Part shown: positions 49,416-56,755 of the stretch, piece after piece | Layout: each line of letters opens with the position of its first letter | Numbering within the stretch: the stretch's first letter is position 1 | NCBI GenBank assembly: GCA_018223185.1 | Contig: JAAEYW010000028.1 | Span: forward strand, 1-64,000 | Direction of reading: 5' to 3' | Source: Oceanospirillales bacterium | GTDB lineage: Bacteria; Pseudomonadota; Gammaproteobacteria; Pseudomonadales; Balneatricaceae | DNA length: 64,000 nt | Program-made: the position numbers and the translations under genes | The notes under the pieces: generated by a model | Told to the model about the DNA's origin: nothing | The model's database searches: none | Seen by the model: the letters and a program-made list of their open reading frames with translations, nothing else

Positions 49416-52400
49416 TCAGGCCTGTTCAGGGGACGCTTTATTCAGTAAAGAGAGGAATGCATATTCAGGCACCCCTTTACTGAACAGGAAGCCCTGGGCG
49501 TTATAGCACTGTTCATCAATGAGGAACTGTCGCTGCTCTTCAGTCTCCATACCTTCAGCAATAACTTCCAGACCCAGGCTGCCAGCCAGTGCTATGATCG
49601 CTCTGGAGATGGCCTGGTCGTTCATATCGTCAGGGATATCACGAATAAAAGAGTGATCGATTTTTAACCGGTCCAGCGGCAGCGTCTTGAGATAACTGAG
49701 GGATGAATAGCCGGTGCCAAAATCATCTATTGCCAGGTGGATACCCATTTCCCGAAGCTGTTTCAGCTCTTTACCTGCCCGCCCCGGGTTGCTCATAATC
49801 ACACCTTCGGTGATTTCGAGCTCAATCATTTCGCTGCTGCATTGATTGCGGTCGAGTATCGTGGCGATCTCACCGGCCAGCTTGTTCGAACCAAAATGGC
49901 GGGCTGAAATATTGATCGATATCCGCGGAACCTGATAACCCTGTTGTTGCCACTCGCGAATATTACGGCAAACGGTATTGAGTACCCAGCGGTCAATGTT
50001 CTGAATCATACCTGTTTTTTCGGCGACCGGTATAAAACGGGATGGCTGGATCATCCCCAGTTGCGGATCCTTCCAGCGAATCAGTGCTTCTGCGCCGATA
50101 ATACTGTTATCTCTCAGGTCGATCTGGGGCTGATAATGCAGTACAAACTGTTCATTCTCGATGGCATTGCGCAGTGCGCCGACCATCAGGATTCGCTCAA
50201 ATGCCTGATCCGTCATTTCCTGAGTATAAAACTCATAGCGGTTTTTACCGGCTGACTTCGCACGATACATCGCAGTGTCGGCATTTCGAAGCAGCGCTTC
50301 AGGCTGCTCAGCATCGTCCGGGTAGAGACTGATACCAATACTGAGACTGATATGCAGCTGCTCTTCCAGTTCCACCGGATCATTAAATGCCGCCAGCAAG
50401 TTCTGGGCAACAATCGCGGCATCATTCGAATTCATCAGGTCTTCGATAATGATAGTGAATTCATCACCACCGAGACGTGAGATGCTGTCAGTATCTCGAA
50501 TATGGTGCTTAAGCCGTTCAGCTACCTTTATGAGTAACTGATCGCCCAGATTATGGCCAAAACTATCGTTGATCTCCTTAAATTCATCGATATCAATAAA
50601 CAGAAGTGCGACGCCGGTTTTATTACGTTTTGCATGGCGTATTGCCTGCTTTAAACGGTCTGTGAACAATAAACGGTTGGGGAGCTTTGTCAGTGGATCG
50701 TGATGCGCCAGAAAATCCAGGCTTTTCTCTTTATCAAGCAATGCCTGCCGGATCATAACATGATCAGAAATGTCCCGGCTTGACTCAACCAGTCCGGCAA
50801 GCTGGCCATCAGAGTTGTAAAGCGGGCTGGCCATCAGCTCAAATGTCCGGGTTTCACCGGTCTTCATTGTATGCTCATGTATCCGGGTGGCAGGCTGCCT
50901 GCTTGTCATGACATCGGTGAGCGGGCAGCCATCACAGGGAACGCCCTTGTTATGAACCACGTCATAACAGGACTTATTGTCGTGTGACAGACAGTTAAAA
51001 TAGTAGTCATTCGCAGCCCGGTTTGATTTGATAACCCGGTATTGAGTGTCGATAACCATGACTGGATCGCCGATGCAGTCAATCACTGCCTGTAGAAAGC
51101 TGCTCTCGTTTCGGGCGCGCTGTTCAGCCTGTTTACGCTCGGTAATGTCCCTGACGGTCGATAACAAAACCTGTTTACCATTGACTATCTGCCGTGCAGT
51201 GCTGATTTCAACCGGCACTTTTCGCCCGTCAGCGGTTTTGTGGACGGCCTCAATCAAGCCCCCCCTGGCATCTATTTCTGAGATGCGTTTTTGCCAACTC
51301 TGAAGATCGTAAGCCTGATCACTGATATCAGTAATCGACATCTGCAGGAGCTGCTCACGGCTATAGCCCAGATAATCACAACTGGTCTGATTGATGTCGA
51401 TGATCCGGGAGGTCTCCGCATCAATGACAAACAGAGCATCATGACTGCGATCAATCAGTTGTCGGAACAAACGCAGCTGAGAGTCGATTTCATGCTTCTC
51501 AGTAAGGTTCGTCAGTACGCAGTGGGTTTGGATAAAATGACCTGTCCTGTCACGCACCACGTGGCCATCAAGCTGAATGTCAAGCATGTCTCCCGTTTTG
51601 GTTCGCAGCTGATAACGGGCATTTTCAACATAACCTTTTTGGTTGAATGACGAGAAACAGAGCCTGAATTTATCCTCCTGTCCCTGTGTCAGCAGTTGCT
51701 GAAATGGAATGCCAACAATCTCATGATTCTGATATCCCATAAGCGCTCGCCAGCAGGCGTTTACTTCAAGAATATTACCTTCACGGTCAAGGGACTGATA
51801 GGCGAGGGGGGTGTTCTCAAAAAAGCCCTGATAGTGGCTGGCCTTATGTCGGCTGTTTTCAAGTTGCTGATTCAGATTGCCGATGGCGTCACGCATTATC
51901 TCAATAAAATGGTTTTGCAGCCGGTCAATCAGATGTTGCCGGGTCAGTAGTCCAATAACCTGTCCGTCCACATCACACACCAGTAAACGACGGATACCCT
52001 TAGTCTGCATAATATGTCGGGCGTGTAATAATGATGTGCCGACATCGATCACCTCAACCGGGCGGCTCATATAGTCACTGACGCAGGCTGTATTCAGATC
52101 AATCTGTTCATCAAGCAGGCGGACAACATCACGCTCGGTGAGAATCCCTGCGGCATTATGATCATCACCAATCACGACACTGCTGATCTTCTTTTCACTC
52201 ATAATCGTGAATGCCTGGCGTAATGAGCTGTCCGGGGAGACAAACATAATAACGCGTTCCATCACCGCCTCGACGTGCTTGATTTCAGCAAGGTATTCAA
52301 ATCCGAGGTGTTGAACAAAGTCTGTTTCGGTGGCGATCCCCCTGAGGCTGCCATCGCGGTTAATCACCACAATGTGGCGCAGGTTTTCTTTCTGCATCTG

Positions 52401-52688
52401 TTCATTGGCGTGTTGGAAATCACAGTCGCCGTACATCGTTCTCACTGGCGATGTCATGATATCTGCGGCGGTCAGTTCGCTCAGATCACGATCAGACGAG
52501 CTGACCAGGCGGAGTATATCTCTCTCGGTTATAATGCCCAGTGGTTCGCGCTGATCAATAATAACAATTGAACTGACATGTGATGTACGCATGCGGTGAA
52601 GCACGCTTAATGCAGCATCTGTCGGATGTGCATGTAAAACATCCACACTGCATATGGTATTCAGAGTGACAACTGATTCCTGGATCAT
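49416..52688 (-). CDS. Four-CBS, PAS, GGDEF and EAL multidomain c-di-GMP protein
   Basis: A 1090-residue soluble signalling protein. Order: two CBS pairs (residues about 8-255; repeats such as 'HVSSIVIIDQREPLGIITERDILRLV' and 'KISSVVIGDDHNAAGILTERDVVRLL'), then three PAS domains (about 285-400, 405-525, 530-650; the third with a cysteine-rich 'CYDVVHNKGVPCDGCPL'), a GGDEF domain with intact 'RLGGDEFTI' (about 739) and an EAL domain with 'GAEALIRWKDP' (about 864) and 'DDFGTGYSSLSYLK'. Both catalytic signatures look intact, so it could make and degrade c-di-GMP. The CBS set may sense adenine nucleotides. The ATG at 52688 has AAGGA 5 nt upstream and is preferred over a TTG at 52709. Confidence 0.92.
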   Translation of the reverse strand: MIQESVVTLNTICSVDVLHAHPTDAALSVLHRMRTSHVSSIVIIDQREPLGIITERDILRLVSSSDRDLSELTAADIMTSPVRTMYGDCDFQHANEQMQKENLRHIVVINRDGSLRGIATETDFVQHLGFEYLAEIKHVEAVMERVIMFVSPDSSLRQAFTIMSEKKISSVVIGDDHNAAGILTERDVVRLLDEQIDLNTACVSDYMSRPVEVIDVGTSLLHARHIMQTKGIRRLLVCDVDGQVIGLLTRQHLIDRLQNHFIEIMRDAIGNLNQQLENSRHKASHYQGFFENTPLAYQSLDREGNILEVNACWRALMGYQNHEIVGIPFQQLLTQGQEDKFRLCFSSFNQKGYVENARYQLRTKTGDMLDIQLDGHVVRDRTGHFIQTHCVLTNLTEKHEIDSQLRLFRQLIDRSHDALFVIDAETSRIIDINQTSCDYLGYSREQLLQMSITDISDQAYDLQSWQKRISEIDARGGLIEAVHKTADGRKVPVEISTARQIVNGKQVLLSTVRDITERKQAEQRARNESSFLQAVIDCIGDPVMVIDTQYRVIKSNRAANDYYFNCLSHDNKSCYDVVHNKGVPCDGCPLTDVMTSRQPATRIHEHTMKTGETRTFELMASPLYNSDGQLAGLVESSRDISDHVMIRQALLDKEKSLDFLAHHDPLTKLPNRLLFTDRLKQAIRHAKRNKTGVALLFIDIDEFKEINDSFGHNLGDQLLIKVAERLKHHIRDTDSISRLGGDEFTIIIEDLMNSNDAAIVAQNLLAAFNDPVELEEQLHISLSIGISLYPDDAEQPEALLRNADTAMYRAKSAGKNRYEFYTQEMTDQAFERILMVGALRNAIENEQFVLHYQPQIDLRDNSIIGAEALIRWKDPQLGMIQPSRFIPVAEKTGMIQNIDRWVLNTVCRNIREWQQQGYQVPRISINISARHFGSNKLAGEIATILDRNQCSSEMIELEITEGVIMSNPGRAGKELKQLREMGIHLAIDDFGTGYSSLSYLKTLPLDRLKIDHSFIRDIPDDMNDQAISRAIIALAGSLGLEVIAEGMETEEQRQFLIDEQCYNAQGFLFSKGVPEYAFLSLLNKASPEQA

Positions 52689-53065
52689 ACTGGTCCTTAT
52701 ATTCTTCAATCCTTATCCGGTTTTATATGCAGCGAAATTTGCTTTCATATAAATCCATGCTTAAACACCGTAATACCCCCCGCAGGGCTACGGCCTTTGG
52801 GCAAACCGAGAGTGATCAAAATTATCATAAAGGCAGGGTTAATGTATTGATCAGGCCCCTGAATATCATGATTTATTCGTTTCGACAGTTATTATTTACT
52901 CGATGGAATTAATCTATTTATTCCAGAGGCATTGAAGCCCGCCGATCTTCTGGTAACGTACAACCGGACAATAAAAAATGACATCAGACCTTTGTGGTGC
53001 GGCCTTTTACAGTCCGATCATTAAAAGGCTGGTCAATAGTGTTCAATGAAAACAGAGAGTTAGCT
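52689..53065. other. Intergenic region between the c-di-GMP protein and fahA genes
   Basis: About 375 bp between divergent genes. An in-frame extension of fahA to 52994 is possible, but its residues are not fahA-like. No operator, RNA or repeat recognised. Confidence 0.45.
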
Positions 53066-54376
53066 ATGCCTGTACTGAATGAAACTCATAATCCCGATTT
53101 GCGAAGCTGGGTGAGCTCAGCAAACAGCCCTGATACAGATTTTCCCATCCAGAGTCTGCCGTTTGCCGAGTTTCGCCGTAAACACACAGGAGAGTCATTC
53201 AGAGGGGGCGTGGCTATTGGTGATCAGGTGCTTGATCTGGCTGCTGCCCAGGCCGTTTTCAGCGGTGAAGCGGCCAGCGGGGCTTCGGCCTGTGCAGAGT
53301 CCACACTCAACACCTTTATGTCTATGGGGTCATCTGTATGGTCAGCACTACGGCTGGCGTTGTCCCGGGCACTGCGTGAAGGGGCTAAAGAGCAGAGCGA
53401 GCTGGAACACTGCCTGATTGCACAAAGTGATGTCGAGTTCAGTCTGCCATGCACTATTGGTGACTATACCGATTTTTATACCTCAGTATTTCATGCCACC
53501 CGGGTTGGCAGCTTGTTTCGTCCCGATAATCCGCTGCTGCCCAATTATAAATGGGTGCCTATCGGCTACCATGGCCGAAGTTCATCTATTGATGTTTCGG
53601 GACAGACATTTAAGCGACCACAAGGGCAAGTCAAAGCGGCGGATGCAGCTGAACCCAGTGTCGGCCCCTGTAAGCGGTTGGATTATGAGCTGGAAGTCGG
53701 TGTCTATATCGGTGAGGGTAATGCACCCGGTGAGCCGATAGCGCTGGACGACAGTGATAAGCACGTATTTGGTTACTGTCTGTTTAATGACTGGTCTGCC
53801 AGGGATATTCAGGCCTGGGAATATCAGCCATTGGGACCGTTTCTGGCAAAAAACTTTGCCTCGACAGTATCGCCCTGGATAGTGACTAACGAAGCGCTGT
53901 TGCCGTACAGGACTGAATTTAAGCGCGATGCTGCTGACCCGCAACCGCTGCCCTATCTGTCATCCGACACTAACAGCGAAGAGGGGGCTCTGGATATTAA
54001 GCTGGAAGTACTGTTGCAGACACAGCAGATGCGCACCTACAATGAGCCTCCCGCCAGACTCTCAGAGTCTAACTTTGTTTATTCCTACTGGACCGTTGCG
54101 CAGATGGTCGCTCATCACACGGTGAATGGGTGTAATCTGCGCCCGGGTGATTTTTTTGGTTCAGGCACGCAGTCCGGGCCGGAACATGAGCAGGGTGGTT
54201 CGCTGCTGGAGCTGAGTCGTGGCGGCAAAGATTCGATTACGCTGCCAAATGGTGAGCAACGCACCTTTGTTGAAGATGGCGATACCGTGGTTATGCGAGG
54301 GTATTGTGAAAAAGAGGGTATGGCCCGTATCGGGTTTGGCGAGGTTGTCAGCACCGTCCTGCCAGCGAACAACTGA
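53066..54376 (+). CDS. fahA: Fumarylacetoacetase
   Basis: A 436-residue enzyme for the last step of tyrosine/homogentisate catabolism, giving fumarate and acetoacetate. Family segments: 'SLPFAEFRRKHTGESFRGGVAIGDQVLDL', 'DYTDFYTSVFHATRVGSLFRPDNPLLPNYKWVPIGYHGRSSSI' with the catalytic histidine and metal aspartate, 'DYELEVGVYIGEGN' and 'FNDWSARDIQAWEYQPLGPFLAKNF'. The length is like mammalian FAH (419). The ATG at 53066 follows AGAGAG. Unlike many relatives, hmgA (homogentisate dioxygenase) and maiA are not adjacent, so the rest of the pathway must lie elsewhere. Confidence 0.93.
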   Translation: MPVLNETHNPDLRSWVSSANSPDTDFPIQSLPFAEFRRKHTGESFRGGVAIGDQVLDLAAAQAVFSGEAASGASACAESTLNTFMSMGSSVWSALRLALSRALREGAKEQSELEHCLIAQSDVEFSLPCTIGDYTDFYTSVFHATRVGSLFRPDNPLLPNYKWVPIGYHGRSSSIDVSGQTFKRPQGQVKAADAAEPSVGPCKRLDYELEVGVYIGEGNAPGEPIALDDSDKHVFGYCLFNDWSARDIQAWEYQPLGPFLAKNFASTVSPWIVTNEALLPYRTEFKRDAADPQPLPYLSSDTNSEEGALDIKLEVLLQTQQMRTYNEPPARLSESNFVYSYWTVAQMVAHHTVNGCNLRPGDFFGSGTQSGPEHEQGGSLLELSRGGKDSITLPNGEQRTFVEDGDTVVMRGYCEKEGMARIGFGEVVSTVLPANN

Positions 54377-54401
54377 GCACTGAAAGTCCATTAGCAAAAA
54401 T

Positions 54402-54432
54402 GGCAGCCGCTGGGGGCTGCCTTATGTATTAT
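54402..54432 (+). terminator. Terminator after fahA
   Basis: A GGCAGCC / GGCTGCC stem, 25 bp past the stop, followed by TTATGTATTAT. The U-tract is interrupted, so strength is uncertain. Confidence 0.65.
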
Positions 54433-54449
54433 AGTTTCTCTTTCGCGAT

Positions 54450-54620
54450 CTATTTCTTCGGTTTCTTTTTGAATAGATTCAGCAGTTTCTTTTTCGGATC
54501 GTGTTCTTCTGTGGGCAGCGCTTTTTCAAACTTGTTTTTCAGCTCGTTCAGCTGTTTCTCTTTACGCTTATGACGAACATCGTCCCGTTTACTGTTGATA
54601 TCGACAATTTTATCGTTCAT
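54450..54620 (-). CDS. Small highly charged basic protein, 56 residues
   Basis: An ORF shorter than 60 codons that reads 'MNDKIVDINSKRDDVRHKRK', continues with 'EKQLNELKNKFEKALPTEEHDP' and ends 'KKKLLNLFKKKPKK'. Lysine and arginine make up about a third of the residues. The start and end are hydrophilic, helix-forming and coiled-coil-like, with no membrane segment. A GGAT just upstream of the ATG at 54620 may be its ribosome binding site. It lies between the fahA terminator and the M50 gene, transcribed in the M50 direction and 45 bp past its stop, so it may be co-transcribed. I do not recognise a family; a nucleic-acid- or membrane-surface-binding role is only a guess. Confidence 0.65.
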   Translation of the reverse strand: MNDKIVDINSKRDDVRHKRKEKQLNELKNKFEKALPTEEHDPKKKLLNLFKKKPKK

Positions 54621-54665
54621 ATATCCGCTACTCTTGTGCTCGCTTCTGATGCTCTTAATGGCAGT

Positions 54666-55760
54666 TTAGCTCTGCAGCACCTTTAGCGGTAGTCCCAGTA
54701 ACGCATCGCCCATGCCGTGGAAATACCAGATAATTGCGATCAGCCCGACAATAGTAAAAATATACCACAGTGCCGAAACGATCTGGCCATAACGATCCAG
54801 CGGTAATAACAGGCTATGGTGCCGGTTTCGCCATTCAAAGAACACCTCGACACTGCCGATAATCAGCAGAAATCCCAGCAGCGCCAGGCCAAAGCTGTAA
54901 CTGAGCCAGATCCCCCCGGCTGCGGCCGCACCGCAGAGCAGTATGCCTGCCAGAGAGTTCATCGAGAAGGCGATACTCTTCAATACATGCCCGCCATCAA
55001 GCGGTAGAATGGGCAGTAGATTAAACAGGTTTAGCAGGGCGTTGAATGCACTCAGTCCGGCAAAAAACATCGACCCGGTCACCCAGTAAGCGATAAGGCT
55101 TAGCAGCGATAATCCGAACCCGAAAAACGGCCCCATCAGCGAGATACAGACATCCTGCCAGCGGGTGTTGATGCGCTCATCGCTCAGGGCGAGACCACCA
55201 ACAAAGGGTATAAGATAGATCCCTTTGGTTTTAAAACCGAAGTGTTTCATCGCCCGGATGTGACCATACTCATGCACCACCAGGCAGAAGAGCAGCGCCA
55301 GTGCAAAAGGCAGAGAGAAAAACCAGGAGTAGGCCGCCAGACTGGCCCCGGCCATCACTACCTTGATGACTTTGGCGCTTTTCAGTAGTTTCAGGCCCAG
55401 AGCACCAAGCCCGATGATGCTGAGTGAGCGCTTTTCCTGGCGGATCGGTTCCTGAGGAACCTGTTTCTCCATCACTTCTCGGCCATGCTCACCGCTGGCA
55501 ACCAGTTGTTCACCCATATAAAAACGATAACTGACCTTGACGGGATCCCATTGTATCTCTGTTTCCAGCCGGCAGGTCAGCGTTTCACCTTGCTGATTCT
55601 GCAACTCAAACCGGTGTTCACTGATACCATTAAAATCTCCGTCCGCATCGCGCCGGGAGACCGGTGTACTGTTCCAGTACAGTAGCTGCCAGCCTGCCAT
55701 TGAGCCTTCCAGGCGCAGGCTATGCCCCTGACAATCGAGATTAAGTAGTTCCACTTCCAT
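54666..55760 (-). CDS. M50-family metallopeptidase (site-2-protease-like)
   Basis: 364 residues. The N-terminal about 100 residues form a soluble beta-rich domain ('MEVELLNLDCQGHSLRLEGSMAGWQLLYWNSTPVS'). A membrane region follows with the zinc motif HExxH in 'LFCLVVHEYGHIRAMKHFGFKTKGIYLIPFVGG' (about 161-165) and the second motif 'LLPILPLDGGHVLKS' with the LDG aspartate. About six helices. Such proteases cut membrane-embedded substrates such as anti-sigma factors or signal peptides; the target here is unknown. No sigma factor gene is nearby. The soluble N-terminal domain is unusual and may bind a ligand. Confidence 0.88.
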   Translation of the reverse strand: MEVELLNLDCQGHSLRLEGSMAGWQLLYWNSTPVSRRDADGDFNGISEHRFELQNQQGETLTCRLETEIQWDPVKVSYRFYMGEQLVASGEHGREVMEKQVPQEPIRQEKRSLSIIGLGALGLKLLKSAKVIKVVMAGASLAAYSWFFSLPFALALLFCLVVHEYGHIRAMKHFGFKTKGIYLIPFVGGLALSDERINTRWQDVCISLMGPFFGFGLSLLSLIAYWVTGSMFFAGLSAFNALLNLFNLLPILPLDGGHVLKSIAFSMNSLAGILLCGAAAAGGIWLSYSFGLALLGFLLIIGSVEVFFEWRNRHHSLLLPLDRYGQIVSALWYIFTIVGLIAIIWYFHGMGDALLGLPLKVLQS

Positions 55761-55994
55761 TTCCTGCCAACAATATCGGCGTGAATGGTTGCATAACTTG
55801 ATAGCAGATTAAAGTGACTTCTTGCTGCAAACAGTCATATAACGGTATTAAGTGTTTTTGCCCTATGACGTTAGTGTGTCTTCTGGCCTGCAGACGTGTT
55901 TCTGAATGTTTTATATTATGAATGTCCGCGCTCTGGATCTGTGTCGATGCATAAAGAAACCGTGTTAATGGCAAGCAAGTACATTAAGTCTGAT

Positions 55995-56723
55995 TTATTC
56001 GATCCAGCTCACATCGACGGCAAAAATATATCCGGCACCGTAGACGGTTTTAATAATCTGAGGTTCTTTCGGATTGTCTTCGATTTTTTTGCGCAACCGG
56101 GACATCCGTGAATCAATACTCCGGTCATAGGGTATAGCCTGCTCTCCCAGCAGGCGATCTCTGGATAAGATCTGTTTGTTCGAGCCTAACAGGGTATTGA
56201 GAAGATCGCCTTCTGCGGTACTCAGCGTATAATTTTTTCCTGAGCTATGGCTGAGTGTCAACGTGGTTGGAATATACAGCCATTGAGCAAATTGCGCTTT
56301 TCTGACACCTCTGCCGGGAGTGCGGCTTTCCTGCGACAGGCCTAAACGGCGCATCAGACTGTGAACCCTGGCAACCAGATCCCGGGGCTCGAAGGGTTTG
56401 GTTATATAATCGTCACCACCCAGTTCCAGTCCGAGCACCCGGTCTGGAAGACTACCTCGGCCGGACAGGATCAGGACGCCAACGTCCGGTTTATCACTAA
56501 GCGCTTTGACCAGCGCCATTCCATCCATATCCGGCAGGCCCAGATCAATGATGCACAGCGCAGGAGTCATGCCTCTGAGGGCTTGTAAGGCCAGCGTTCC
56601 GGTGTTGAACACGCGGATGTCATATCCATAGTATTCCAGCTCTGAACAGGCCAGATCACAGATATCTCTATCGTCATCAATAATATAAATAAGAGCTTTT
56701 TTATGCATGTTTCTGATACTCAT
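55995..56723 (-). CDS. OmpR-family response regulator
   Basis: A receiver domain ('LIYIIDDDRDICDLACSELEYYGYDI', phosphoacceptor Asp in 'LCIIDLGLPDMDGMALV', Lys in 'DDYITKPFEPRDL'), then a winged-helix DNA-binding domain (about 135-240) with 'LSTAEGDLLNTLLGSNKQILSRDRLL' and 'RSIDSRMSRLRKKIEDNPKEPQIIKTVYGAGYIF'. About 242 residues. It lies about 32 bp downstream of the hybrid histidine kinase gene, so it is probably its output partner. Start: ATG 56723 has AGG 6 nt upstream; ATG 56708 is possible. A TorR-like role is suggested by the fold but not proven. Confidence 0.93.
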   Translation of the reverse strand: MSIRNMHKKALIYIIDDDRDICDLACSELEYYGYDIRVFNTGTLALQALRGMTPALCIIDLGLPDMDGMALVKALSDKPDVGVLILSGRGSLPDRVLGLELGGDDYITKPFEPRDLVARVHSLMRRLGLSQESRTPGRGVRKAQFAQWLYIPTTLTLSHSSGKNYTLSTAEGDLLNTLLGSNKQILSRDRLLGEQAIPYDRSIDSRMSRLRKKIEDNPKEPQIIKTVYGAGYIFAVDVSWIE

Positions 56724-56755
56724 CACCTGCCTGATCAGTCAACGGGACAGCCGGA

